64,000 nt of DNA from Acidobacteriaceae bacterium. GTDB taxonomy: Bacteria; Acidobacteriota; Terriglobia; Terriglobales; Acidobacteriaceae. Positions 1-8,648 of this stretch are shown here, in pieces (the stretch's first letter is position 1; every line of letters starts with the position of its first letter). Both the position numbers and the translations under genes were made by a program. The stretch is taken from contig JANYKL010000078.1 in assembly GCA_025361625.1 (NCBI GenBank), forward strand, positions 1 through 64,000. The letters are read 5' to 3'. The notes beneath the pieces are model-generated. The model was given only the letters and a program-made list of their open reading frames with translations, did not search any database and had not been told where the DNA came from.

Positions 1-228
1 GAAGCGGGCCCCTGCGCCGAGGAGGAAAAGGCGATGGAGAGAACGAACAAAAGGACTAAAGGGACTGGGGCGATAAGTCGCGGCAAACCTGTCATCGAAC
101 ATTCCTTCTCACACGGGAGAAACAGCTTTGACACTCTGAACAGCACGTGTTTCTAAGCATACGAGGTCTCCTGTAAGCATATGTGATTTGGATTTTATGT
201 AGCCGCTTTATCTCGCTTTGCCGACAGC
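1..228. other. Window edge, no supported gene
   Basis: I see no convincing coding frame in these bases. They lie downstream of the first TonB-dependent receptor, which ends at 229. A 22-codon minus-strand frame (160 to 92) behind an AGGAG-like site is the only candidate and is too short to claim. Confidence 0.4.
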
Positions 229-3200
229 TTAGAATGCCAACTTTAGTGCAAATTGAATGATTCTCGGCTGCGCGGTTCCGTAGGTATTGGAGGATGATCC
301 TCCTGCTAATCCCAATATTTGCCCGAAGGTGCCATTAGACAGATTGCCATCAGGCCTACCGAAGTTGACGTTATTAAATGCGTTGAAGAACTCGCCTCTG
401 AATTCGAGTGCGAAGCGCTCGCTGATTTTGAAATTTTTGACCGCAGCTATGTCGGCATCAAAGTATCGCGGTCCCCGCAGAGCGTTCTTTCCTGTGTTGC
501 CGAAAGTCCCCAGCGCATTCGCCTGAAATGCGGCTGTATTAAACCACTCTGTCGTTTGGGCAGTATGAGAGCGCCCACTACTTAAGAGAGCTTGCTGAAT
601 ATTAGTCACGGCCAGATCGGCGCGATCGCCCAACATGCCGCTCAAAGAATTATCCATGCCGCTGAAAACCGTAAACGGTAATCCGCTCTGCCAGTTTACG
701 GTTCCGGAAAGTTCCCAACCGTTCACCAGACTGTCTAACGCTTTAGGAAGGCCGATGCGGGGAACCATATACTCGCCATTGATTTTGAAAGTTTTGGCGA
801 TATCATCGTCAGACGGACCATAGTCGAAGTAACGCCCACAACTGCAACTATTCGTCAGGTAAGGAGAGCTGCCCGCGGGAGCGAAATCGTTCAACTCTTT
901 CGACCAGGTAAAGTTCGACAGGAAGGAAAACCCGTGGGTCATACGCTTGGTCAGCGTAATCTGGGCAGCATTATAGTTACTGTTAACACCGGAATTAATG
1001 GAGCCTATGGATCCGTAGTTTGGGTAAAGAGGAACTTCCGCTTGTTGTGTCGGATCCCAGTGCGATGGGTTCAATTGCAATAGGCCGCTTTCCTGGTCGC
1101 CGGTACCGTTAAGATGGCGTCCGATGTTCCCCACATATGCAACGCGCATCATCCAGTCCTGCTGGAAACCGTGTTCGACGGTGAGGTTGTAAGACAGCAC
1201 CATCGGCAAACGGAAATGCCGGTCGAAGATTTGGTTAAAAGAGATACCGCCGTTCGGGAAGATGGCGGTGCTCGGGCTAGGATTGACCGGGCCAAACTGC
1301 TGGGGAAACACGCTCGTCACTCCGGAACTCCCATAGGGATCGGCCAGAGTTACATATGGCGACCCGAAGCTTGAGCCCACGTTGATAATTGGAGCGAAAG
1401 GCGGAACGCCTACCACGTCTTCGAAGGCAACCGTATTTGGAGCTTCGTAATAGTAACCGGCTCCGCCACGAATGCTGGTGTTGCCATCCTGTGTTGCGCG
1501 ATAAGCAAAGCCTAGCCGCGGCCCAAAATTTTTCGCGTTGTTGTAAATGGAAGACTCGGGGCATCCCGGGTCGTGATTCTTTCCGCCGAAGAGCATGCCC
1601 ACGGGAGCATTCGGAAAACGCTGTGACTGCGCGCCGGGAACAAAGCAGGCTACTCGTCCGAGTTTATCTGTATATGGGAAGAACGGATCCCAGCGCATTC
1701 CGGCAGTCAGCAAAAGGCGGGGGTGAATTTTCCAGCTGTCTTGCACGAAGAGGCTTTCGCGGTATCCCGTAACATTCAAGTAAAGACCGCCGCCTTGAGT
1801 AAACGAACTTAGGGCGCCCAATTCGAAGTCAGCCAAAGGACTGTTGGTCAAATTTTCGAAATCGTAGACGCCGCTTTCCTGGTACTGATTTCCCATGGGC
1901 AAGCGGATACGAAGAAGTTCGCCGCCGAACTCTACTTCATGGTTTCCGTGCATCCAGCGTGCAACTTCCCGCAGCGATTGATCGCCTCGATTCCAGATTC
2001 CATAAGGCGTGCCCTGTAAATTAAACTCGCCGCCTCCTCCCACCGCCACATTAAGGACAGGACCATTTCCACCCCCGTGATTTTGCGGCACCGCAATGGT
2101 GGAACCGGCATCGGCCATGCTGAATGGGGCTGAGGAAAGGGTCGTCCCATTTTCGCTGTTATATCCGAAGTAGCTGCTGAGTAAGAAGGTGGGAGAGATG
2201 GTGTAGATATCGACCACGCTAATGTTTTTCAGAAGCAAATGTTCAGCGTTGCCTCGCAATTCCAAAAGGTTGTTGGCAGGCGGAACAAAGACCGGATCCG
2301 TGTAATTCATCTGAAAATAATGGCCGCTCAGGTGATGCTTGCCGACATTGAAATCGATCTTGGCTAGATATTCATCGGTGTTCTGAATATCAGGACCGCC
2401 GTTGAACGTAAGCTGATCGTTGGGTCCGTTTGGTAGCGGGATGTGATTCAGAATGTAGGTCGCGACCGGGCTGACCGGAATTTGATTGTTTAGAAAGTTT
2501 TGCCCGGTACTCGGATCGATTAACTGAATGGGAGCCGTTCCGGGTGGCGGATTGAGCAGGCCCGAAAAGTCTCCTGTTCTTTCTGTCGCATTCGGGACGG
2601 TGGCGATCTGGCCGTTGTTCGCCGTCCGAAATCGCGTTCCCTGGTAGCTACCAAAATAAAACAGGCGGTTTTTAATAATTGGGCCGCCGATGCTCACCCC
2701 GAATTGATTCTGTTTGAGCGGATTGACTTGTCCCGCAGCAAAGTAGTTGCTGGCGTCGAGGGCCGAATTCTGTAGAAATTCAAATACATCGCCATGAATC
2801 TTGTCCGTGCCCGATTTGGTAATTACATTCACGACGCCACCGATGGCGTTTCCAAAGCTGGCGCTCATATTGCCGGTCACCAAATTAAATTCTTCGATGG
2901 CATCGGGGTTGGGGAAGGGAACGTTAGCGTTGATGTAGGTGTCGTTAGCGTCGACGCCATCCAACAGGTAATTAACTCCGTTGGCTCCGCCGCCGTTCAC
3001 CTTGGCATACTGCTCTTGCGGAAAGACTCCACCCTCGCAATTGGCGGCGCAATAATTGGCTGTGACGTTGGTAGCGCCTGGCGCGAGAAAGACCAATTGC
3101 TGAACATCGCGGCCGTTCAATGGCAATTCACTGATTTCCTTTTGATCGATCAATTGGCCGACTGTGGCCGAATCAGTGGTAACCATGGAGGAGTCAGCGG

Positions 3201-3591
3201 TCACCACCACCTGCTGCTCCACCCGGCCCATTTTCAGGGCAACATCTTGAGTGATGGCCTGGCCGACTGACAAAACGATGCCTTTCTGCACGTAACTGCC
3301 GTATCCAGGCATGGAAACCATGATCTGGTAAGTCCCGACGGGCAGGCTAGGAAAAATGTAACGGCCGCTGACTTCAGCTTTTGTAGTCTGGGTATATCCC
3401 GTGCCAAGGTCTTGAACGGCAATGTTCGCTCCAGAAACGACCGCGCCCGACGAATCGCTGACCGTCCCGCTGAGCCGGGCCGTCGTGAATTGGCACCACA
3501 TCGGCGTTGCCGATCCGACAATCAAAAGGAGTGCTAGGAAACAACAGATCAGCGAATGTGGTGGCAATGGCTTGCGCCAAGTTTTGTTCAT
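229..3591 (-). CDS. Oar-like TonB-dependent receptor (carboxypeptidase-regulatory domain)
   Basis: Outer-membrane active-transport receptor of about 1120 residues. A signal peptide (basic start, then a leucine-rich core ending near WCQ) is followed by a carboxypeptidase-regulatory-like Ig fold (about residues 40-125, LSGTVSDSSGAVVSGANI), a plug domain (ISELPLNGRDVQQL, YLLDGVDAND, GGVVNVITKSG) and a long beta-barrel ending in ALKLAF with a terminal phenylalanine, as expected for BAM-inserted proteins. I chose the ATG at 3591 over the upstream start at 3612 because TTTAGGAG lies 8-9 nt before it and the signal peptide begins there. It diverges from iolB, so it probably serves the inositol locus. 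The substrate is unknown; this family is large in acidobacteria and often handles oligomers. Confidence 0.93.
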   Translation of the reverse strand: MNKTWRKPLPPHSLICCFLALLLIVGSATPMWCQFTTARLSGTVSDSSGAVVSGANIAVQDLGTGYTQTTKAEVSGRYIFPSLPVGTYQIMVSMPGYGSYVQKGIVLSVGQAITQDVALKMGRVEQQVVVTADSSMVTTDSATVGQLIDQKEISELPLNGRDVQQLVFLAPGATNVTANYCAANCEGGVFPQEQYAKVNGGGANGVNYLLDGVDANDTYINANVPFPNPDAIEEFNLVTGNMSASFGNAIGGVVNVITKSGTDKIHGDVFEFLQNSALDASNYFAAGQVNPLKQNQFGVSIGGPIIKNRLFYFGSYQGTRFRTANNGQIATVPNATERTGDFSGLLNPPPGTAPIQLIDPSTGQNFLNNQIPVSPVATYILNHIPLPNGPNDQLTFNGGPDIQNTDEYLAKIDFNVGKHHLSGHYFQMNYTDPVFVPPANNLLELRGNAEHLLLKNISVVDIYTISPTFLLSSYFGYNSENGTTLSSAPFSMADAGSTIAVPQNHGGGNGPVLNVAVGGGGEFNLQGTPYGIWNRGDQSLREVARWMHGNHEVEFGGELLRIRLPMGNQYQESGVYDFENLTNSPLADFELGALSSFTQGGGLYLNVTGYRESLFVQDSWKIHPRLLLTAGMRWDPFFPYTDKLGRVACFVPGAQSQRFPNAPVGMLFGGKNHDPGCPESSIYNNAKNFGPRLGFAYRATQDGNTSIRGGAGYYYEAPNTVAFEDVVGVPPFAPIINVGSSFGSPYVTLADPYGSSGVTSVFPQQFGPVNPSPSTAIFPNGGISFNQIFDRHFRLPMVLSYNLTVEHGFQQDWMMRVAYVGNIGRHLNGTGDQESGLLQLNPSHWDPTQQAEVPLYPNYGSIGSINSGVNSNYNAAQITLTKRMTHGFSFLSNFTWSKELNDFAPAGSSPYLTNSCSCGRYFDYGPSDDDIAKTFKINGEYMVPRIGLPKALDSLVNGWELSGTVNWQSGLPFTVFSGMDNSLSGMLGDRADLAVTNIQQALLSSGRSHTAQTTEWFNTAAFQANALGTFGNTGKNALRGPRYFDADIAAVKNFKISERFALEFRGEFFNAFNNVNFGRPDGNLSNGTFGQILGLAGGSSSNTYGTAQPRIIQFALKLAF

Positions 3592-3666
3592 GCCCAGATC
3601 TCCTAAAACCAATAATGGCCTGCAGTTCGTTGCCGCTTGAAACCTATTGCAATTTACGTTTGCGCG

Positions 3667-3695
3667 AATTTACCGAGAGCTTGCTCGTTTGTCAA
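3667..3695 (-). promoter_or_regulatory. Sigma-70-type promoter of the first receptor
   Basis: On the minus strand a perfect -35 TTGACA (3690-3695) is separated by 17 bp from a -10 TAAATT (3667-3672). The start codon is about 75 bp further on. The spacer holds an imperfect GAGC-AA-GCTC dyad, and the segment just after the -10 has GCAA and TTGC half-sites 7 nt apart that could be an operator (inference). Confidence 0.65.
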
Positions 3696-3839
3696 CTATT
3701 TTGTCGGTTTGTGATCGATTCGTAAAAACACAAAAAAAAGTACAAATCGCTTACGAACTCCGTTTCTGTAATTGATACCGAAATGCATACCTTACTGTGA
3801 CTGTATCGGTTGGGCCCGCCCTATCGGAACCCGCCGTCA

Positions 3840-4158
3840 TGGGCTCCTTTGTTTATGTTGCCAACAACATGTCAGCAACATGTCGGTCACTTCCATACTG
3901 ACTAACAAAGTCGTAGCAACTGTAACCGTAGGCAATAATCTTGCCGCGGATGCCGCCTCTGCCCGACGAAGCGAGTGTGTGTGTGTAACAAACTCCGGTT
4001 GGAATAGTACCTTTGCGACCGTTATTGACACCGACAGTCAGTCAATCAGAACCCCAGCGCTTGTGATTCTATTCGATGCGCCTGCGGGGACCGGTGTACA
4101 TTTGTTTGTCTCTAATGCCGCGTTTCACAACCGCAATCGATTTTGCGGCGCTGATTGA
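3840..4158 (+). pseudogene. Decayed YVTN beta-propeller protein fragment
   Basis: Between the divergent receptor and iolB, translation in two plus-strand frames gives recognisable YVTN-type beta-propeller repeats: FVYVANN near 3850 in one frame, then after a frameshift SILTNKVVATVTVGNN (about 3890-3940), then VCVTNSGWNSTFATVIDT (about 3981-4034) and VHLFVSN (about 4096-4116). The repeat signature is clear, but the frame is broken and there is no signal peptide or complete set of blades. This looks like a relic of a secreted beta-propeller protein, not a functional gene. It accounts for most of the 630-bp gap. How far decay extends on either side is uncertain. Confidence 0.72.
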
Positions 4159-4183
4159 CAACGCACGGCTTATTTGGCATAGT
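4155..4183 (+). promoter_or_regulatory. Probable promoter of iolB
   Basis: TTGACA (4155-4160) is followed after 17 bp by CATAGT (4178-4183), a perfect -35 with a 4-of-6 -10. It lies about 65 bp before the iolB start and overlaps the end of the YVTN relic. Confidence 0.5.
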
Positions 4184-4246
4184 CTCAAAGCGGTTAGAAT
4201 ATCCCTCTAAAACAGTGGTCTATCGGGGCTTATCCACGAGGCAATT

Positions 4247-5095
4247 TTGACAGAACGAAGCTTTCTCATCCATTCTTCAGGCCTCGCTGAGCGGTGTAGT
4301 GGAGAGATGTTACGGGTGACCCGAGAACAGGCGGGATGGGACTGGATGAGTTTCATTGTTCATCGGGTACAGCCAGGGGATGCGTTCCGGGCTACGACTG
4401 TCGATGAGGAAGCCGTATTTGTTCTACTAGGTGGAACCTGTGTTGCTGATTGGGGAGCAGGCATAAGACGAATAGGAAAACGTAAGAATATTTTTGACGG
4501 CTTTCCGTATGCCTTATATCTCCCTTGTGGAAACAAGGCCGAATTCACAGCAGAAACTGTTTGCGAAATTGCAGAATGCCGGGTCCCCTCCACAGCCCAG
4601 CTTGAGCCGCAGTTAGTATGCCCGAGTGATGTTGTCAGCAGCCTCCGAGGGGGTGGGAATGCATCGCGTCAAATCGTCGACATCATCGGACCTGCCTTTA
4701 CTGCGGACAAACTGATGGTAATTGAGGTTTACACTCCGGGGGGAAATTGGTCGAGTTATCCTCCGCACAAGCATGATGTGCACAACCCTCCGCGTGAAGT
4801 TGATCTGGATGAAATTTATTACTATCGCATTTGTCAGCCCGAAGGCTTCGCTCTTCAGCATCTCTACGCCGGCGAGCATGCGGGGGAACGAACGTTGAAG
4901 GCGATGGATGGAGATACCATTCTCGTCCACAGCGGCTATCATCCCGTAGTGGCGGGGCCCGGATACGACGTGTATTATCTTAATTTTCTTGCGGGATCTT
5001 CTCGCACTTTGGCGGTTACAGAAGACCCCAATCATGTCTGGATACGTTCGACTTGGAATCACACCGATCCTCGCTTGCCGCTTATAAAAGCGTGA
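4247..5095 (+). CDS. iolB: 5-deoxy-glucuronate isomerase
   Basis: Bicupin isomerase of myo-inositol catabolism, converting 5-deoxy-D-glucuronate to 5-dehydro-2-deoxy-D-gluconate. The 282-residue length and the motifs NWSSYPPHKHD (about 165-175), EVDLDEIYYYRI and HSGYHPVVAGPGYDVYYLN (about 228-246) are typical of IolB; the histidines and glutamate of PPHKHD...DEIYYY are the expected metal ligands. The start is TTG at 4247 with GAGG 5-6 nt upstream. It is the first gene of the plus-strand arm, followed by iolD after 227 bp in which I see no supported gene. Confidence 0.92.
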   Translation: MTERSFLIHSSGLAERCSGEMLRVTREQAGWDWMSFIVHRVQPGDAFRATTVDEEAVFVLLGGTCVADWGAGIRRIGKRKNIFDGFPYALYLPCGNKAEFTAETVCEIAECRVPSTAQLEPQLVCPSDVVSSLRGGGNASRQIVDIIGPAFTADKLMVIEVYTPGGNWSSYPPHKHDVHNPPREVDLDEIYYYRICQPEGFALQHLYAGEHAGERTLKAMDGDTILVHSGYHPVVAGPGYDVYYLNFLAGSSRTLAVTEDPNHVWIRSTWNHTDPRLPLIKA

Positions 5096-5322
5096 TTTTG
5101 GATGCACGATTCTTGGTACGGGAATAATGGCTAGGCTATGCGGATCATCTGCTGCGGGGCAATCCTTGTCTATCCAGCAGTTCGGCGAGAGCGCGATACG
5201 TCAGCATTTGGACGGAGCCGGCTTGCGCAAATCGATCTTATGTCTAATCGGTTAGAGGAATATTCGAACGGATTGGGAGTTGCCTTTGCACACCGAGGCT
5301 TGGACAAAGCGAGGCCCGACAA

Positions 5323-7179
5323 ATGACCGTACGGAAGATGACTGCGGCGCAGGCCACGATTTCGTTTCTCAAGAATCAGTTTTCTGTTCGGGACGGCAAG
5401 CAGCATCAATTTTTCGGTGGGTGTCTGGGGATTTTTGGACACGGGAACGTTGCCGGACTTGGACAGGCTCTGGAGCAAGACCCCGCCCTGCGTTACTACT
5501 TATTTCGCAATGAACAGGCGATGGTTCATGCGGCGGCAGGATTTGCGAAGAGCAGTTTCCGTATGAGGACCCTGATTTGTACGAGCTCTATCGGCCCCGG
5601 GGCCACAAATATGTTGACCGGCGCGGCAGCGGCGACTGTCAACCGTCTGCCGGTGCTTCTGCTGCCGGGAGATATTTTCGCACGCCGCAATGTGGCTCCC
5701 GTGCTGCAGCAATTGGAATCTTCATCCAAGCAGGATATTTCGGTGAACGATTGCTTCCAGCCCGTATCGCGCTACTGGGATCGGATTTATCGTCCGGAGC
5801 AACTACTTACTTCTCTACCAGAGGCCATGCGTGTGCTGACTTCTCCGTCCGAGACTGGGGCCGTTACAATCTGCTTTCCGCAAGATGTTCAAACCGAAGC
5901 TTTCGATTTTCCCGAAGAATTTTTTAGAAAAAGATTATGGGTAATTCCACGCCCTCGCTGCGATAAGAATCTGCTTAGCGAAGCTGCCAACTGGGTTCGC
6001 AATTCGAAACGGGCATTGATTATTGCTGGTGGAGGCGTGCTCTACTCCGAAGCATCGGAAGCGTTAAAAAGATTCGCGGAGGCAACGGGAATTCCAATTT
6101 GTGAAACCCAGGCAGGAAAAGGTTCGCTGCCCTTCGATCACCCGCAGCAACTCGGTGCCGTCGGCGTAACCGGCACGCCGGGCGCAAACACGGCAGCGCG
6201 CGAAGCGGATTTGATTATTGGAATTGGCACCCGTTACAGCGACTTCACTAGCGCTTCAAAGACCGCGTTTCAAAATCCATTCGTTCGTTTCATAAATATT
6301 AATGTGGCCGAGTTTGACGCGTATAAACACGCGGCGATACCCCTCACCGGCGACGCGCTGGCGACGATCGATGAGCTCCAACTTGCTAGCGGCAATTATC
6401 AGATTGATGAAAGCTATCGCGATACGATTCAGAGACTGCGTTCAGAGTGGGAGATCGAAGTCAATCGGATTCATCGCTCTGCGATACCCCCGCCCATCGC
6501 CCAGGGAGAAGTCATCGGGATCGTCAACAATTTCATGCAGCCATCCGACATCGTAGTGTGTGCGGCCGGAAGTTTACCGGGGGATTTGCACAAACTGTGG
6601 CGAACCCGAGAGCCTGGCGGATATCACATGGAGTACGGTTATTCCTGCATGGGATACGAAATTGCCGGTGGATTGGGCGTCAAAATGGCGAAGCCCACGA
6701 GCGAAGTCTACATTCTGCTGGGCGATGGGTCCTATCTGATGATGGCGCAAGAGATCGTGACTTCTTTGCAGGAAGGGTACAAACTTAACATCGTGCTGCT
6801 GGATAATCACGGATTTTCAAGCATTGGGTCTCTAAGCCGATCATGCGGAAACGACGGAATGGGGACAAATTATCGCTATCGCTCTGGCGAGAAGTATGAC
6901 GGCCAGGTCATACAAGTGGATTTTGCCGCCAACGCGGCGAGTTTGGGGGCGTGGACAATGCGCGCCAGGACAGCTGAGGAATTTAAAGCGGCCTTAGTCC
7001 TGGGCAGGAAACAAACAAAAACCTCAGTTGTGGTAATCGAAACTTCGTATGAGGAGAAGGTGCCCGGCTATGAATCCTGGTGGGACGTTCCGATTGCGGA
7101 AGTTGCCGAACACGATGCCGTCAAAGAGGCGCGGCAGCGGTATGAGGAAGCGCGGAAGAAGGAAAGATTTTTCTTTTGA
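5323..7179 (+). CDS. iolD: 3D-(3,5/4)-trihydroxycyclohexane-1,2-dione acylhydrolase
   Basis: Thiamine-diphosphate enzyme that opens the cyclohexane ring in inositol breakdown, giving 5-deoxy-glucuronate, the IolB substrate. The 618-residue protein has the three-domain ThDP fold: a Pyr domain with the catalytic glutamate in FRNEQAMVHAAAGFAK (about 65-80), a central Rossmann-like domain (GAVGVTGTPGANTAAREADLI) and a C-terminal PP domain with the magnesium/ThDP motif GDGSYLMM...LLDN (about 468-500). The ATG at 5323 is followed immediately by conserved-looking sequence; the upstream ribosome site (GCGAGG) is modest. It lies just downstream of iolB and makes that gene's substrate. Confidence 0.93.
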   Translation: MTVRKMTAAQATISFLKNQFSVRDGKQHQFFGGCLGIFGHGNVAGLGQALEQDPALRYYLFRNEQAMVHAAAGFAKSSFRMRTLICTSSIGPGATNMLTGAAAATVNRLPVLLLPGDIFARRNVAPVLQQLESSSKQDISVNDCFQPVSRYWDRIYRPEQLLTSLPEAMRVLTSPSETGAVTICFPQDVQTEAFDFPEEFFRKRLWVIPRPRCDKNLLSEAANWVRNSKRALIIAGGGVLYSEASEALKRFAEATGIPICETQAGKGSLPFDHPQQLGAVGVTGTPGANTAAREADLIIGIGTRYSDFTSASKTAFQNPFVRFININVAEFDAYKHAAIPLTGDALATIDELQLASGNYQIDESYRDTIQRLRSEWEIEVNRIHRSAIPPPIAQGEVIGIVNNFMQPSDIVVCAAGSLPGDLHKLWRTREPGGYHMEYGYSCMGYEIAGGLGVKMAKPTSEVYILLGDGSYLMMAQEIVTSLQEGYKLNIVLLDNHGFSSIGSLSRSCGNDGMGTNYRYRSGEKYDGQVIQVDFAANAASLGAWTMRARTAEEFKAALVLGRKQTKTSVVVIETSYEEKVPGYESWWDVPIAEVAEHDAVKEARQRYEEARKKERFFF

Positions 7180-7211
7180 GCTGTAAATTTGTTGGGAAAG
7201 TTTTAATCAGT

Positions 7212-7239
7212 GACGTAATTCGCGGGACGTAATTCGATC
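7212..7239 (+). repeat. Tandem 14-bp duplication after iolD
   Basis: GACGTAATTCGCGG (7212-7225) is followed directly by GACGTAATTCGATC (7226-7239), identical over the first 11 bases. It lies between the iolD stop and the permease start and belongs to the stop-proximal repeat pattern seen across the window; an operator role cannot be excluded. Confidence 0.6.
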
Positions 7240-7267
7240 ATCTATTGGTGTAAAAAAGGAAAGAGTT

Positions 7268-8641
7268 ACGACTTTCGCTAGTGCAGTTCAAACGGCTACC
7301 CCCGCGCAACCGCACCTGAAGCGGGTTCTCAGCCTCTGGGATCTTATCTACTACGGAGTCATCCTGACTTCGCCGATCGCCGCCGTGCCCCTTTTTGGCG
7401 AGGCCCAGGTTTTATCTCACGGCCACACCGTCGCCACGCTTCTATTGGCTATGGTGGCGATGTCGGTGACCGCAATCAGCTTTGGGAGGATGGCGAGCGT
7501 GTATCCATCGTCTGGTTCGGTGTACACCTATATAAGTCGAGAACTGAACTCGCATGTTGGATTCGTAGTGGGATGGGCGATGTTTCTGGAGTATTTATTC
7601 CAGCCTGTTCAGAACGCACTGTATGCCGTACTCGCGATACAACGCATGGCTCCGCGAATTCCGTTTGCAATTTTGGCGGCCGCAATTGTTGGGTTAATCA
7701 CGGTCATGACCGTACAAGGTATCCGTTTTACCGCGCGAACCAACGAAGTGCTGCTGGGATTCATGTTTCTGGTCACTAGCGTGTTCCTGGTCGAAGCGTT
7801 CCGTTATATCGTTCTGCACCATCGACTTGCCGGGCTGATATCCATGCAGCCGATCTACAATCCCGCGACCTTTAATGTGCGAGCATTGGCGGCGGGCACA
7901 TCGCTGGCTGCGTTAGTGTTCATAGGATTCGACGGTGTCTCAGTGCTGGCAGAGGAGGTGAAGAACCCACGAAGAAATGTTCTTTTGGCGTCAGTATTGG
8001 TCGTCTTATTTACAGGACTCTTCAGCGGGCTGCAAGTTTATCTGGCTCAGCGCGTGTGGCCGGATTACACCACCTTGCAAAATCCGGAAACCGCATTCAT
8101 GGATGTGGCCAGAGTGGCTAGCGGCCCTTGGCTGTTCACAGCCTACGGAATTATGCTCCTGATTTCGAGTATCGCATGTGGACTGGCGGGGCATGTAGGA
8201 GCATCTCGGATCCTTTACAGCATGGGACGAGACGATGTATTGCCTAAAAAGATATTCGGCTATCTGAGTCCGAGGAAGAGCAATCCCACCTATGCTATTT
8301 GGTTCGTCGGGATTCTTGCTTATATAGCGGTCATCACAATTCCCTGGGAACACGCGGCCGAAGTGGTGACCTTTGGAGCATTATTGGCTTTCATGGGGGT
8401 TAACTTCGCCGCGTTAAGCCACTTCTGGATTTCGGCGGAGAGCCCAGCAAAAAGGCATTTTTTTGTGGATGCGTTCCTGCCAGGATTCGGTATTGCCTTC
8501 TGTTTTGTTTTGCTGATCAGTCTGCAGACTTGGACCAAGTATGCGGGCGTGGCGTGGCTCATCATTGGAATTCTTTACGGAGCGTACAAAACGCGCGGTT
8601 TCACGCTCCGTCCGAAGTTGATTGATTTTACCGAATCATAA
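7268..8641 (+). CDS. APC-superfamily permease, probable ACG start
   Basis: Inner-membrane amino-acid/polyamine-type transporter with about 12 membrane segments (for example TVATLLLAMVAMSVTAISFG, AALVFIGFDGVSVLAEEV). The first ATG/GTG/TTG codon in frame is GTG at 7385, but starting there would cut off the characteristic first helix LWDLIYYGVILTSPIAAVPLFG. The frame is open upstream to 7214 with no standard start except CTG at 7316. An ACG at 7268 sits 7 nt after AAGGA (7256-7260), so I place the start there: 457 residues, usual for the family. This is inference; CTG 7316 or a base error are alternatives. Its place after iolD suggests uptake of the locus substrate, perhaps an amino-substituted cyclitol. 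Confidence 0.75.
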   Translation, partial: TTFASAVQTATPAQPHLKRVLSLWDLIYYGVILTSPIAAVPLFGEAQVLSHGHTVATLLLAMVAMSVTAISFGRMASVYPSSGSVYTYISRELNSHVGFVVGWAMFLEYLFQPVQNALYAVLAIQRMAPRIPFAILAAAIVGLITVMTVQGIRFTARTNEVLLGFMFLVTSVFLVEAFRYIVLHHRLAGLISMQPIYNPATFNVRALAAGTSLAALVFIGFDGVSVLAEEVKNPRRNVLLASVLVVLFTGLFSGLQVYLAQRVWPDYTTLQNPETAFMDVARVASGPWLFTAYGIMLLISSIACGLAGHVGASRILYSMGRDDVLPKKIFGYLSPRKSNPTYAIWFVGILAYIAVITIPWEHAAEVVTFGALLAFMGVNFAALSHFWISAESPAKRHFFVDAFLPGFGIAFCFVLLISLQTWTKYAGVAWLIIGILYGAYKTRGFTLRPKLIDFTES

Positions 8642-8648
8642 AGCTTGT

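Noticed and set aside
92..160. 22-codon minus-strand frame behind an AGGAG-like site
   Set aside because: Too short and cysteine-rich without a known counterpart; cannot be supported from one window.
3772..4158. 128-codon plus-strand frame upstream of iolB
   Set aside because: It contains only part of the YVTN repeats; the others are in another frame and there is no ribosome site, so I call a pseudogene fragment.
4229..4237. TTATCCACG, a near DnaA box before iolB
   Set aside because: Single site with a mismatch; expected by chance at this length.
5138..5326. 62-codon frame whose TGA overlaps the iolD ATG
   Set aside because: No recognisable family, no ribosome site, and the overlap could be chance; a competing frame in the same gap looks equally plausible.
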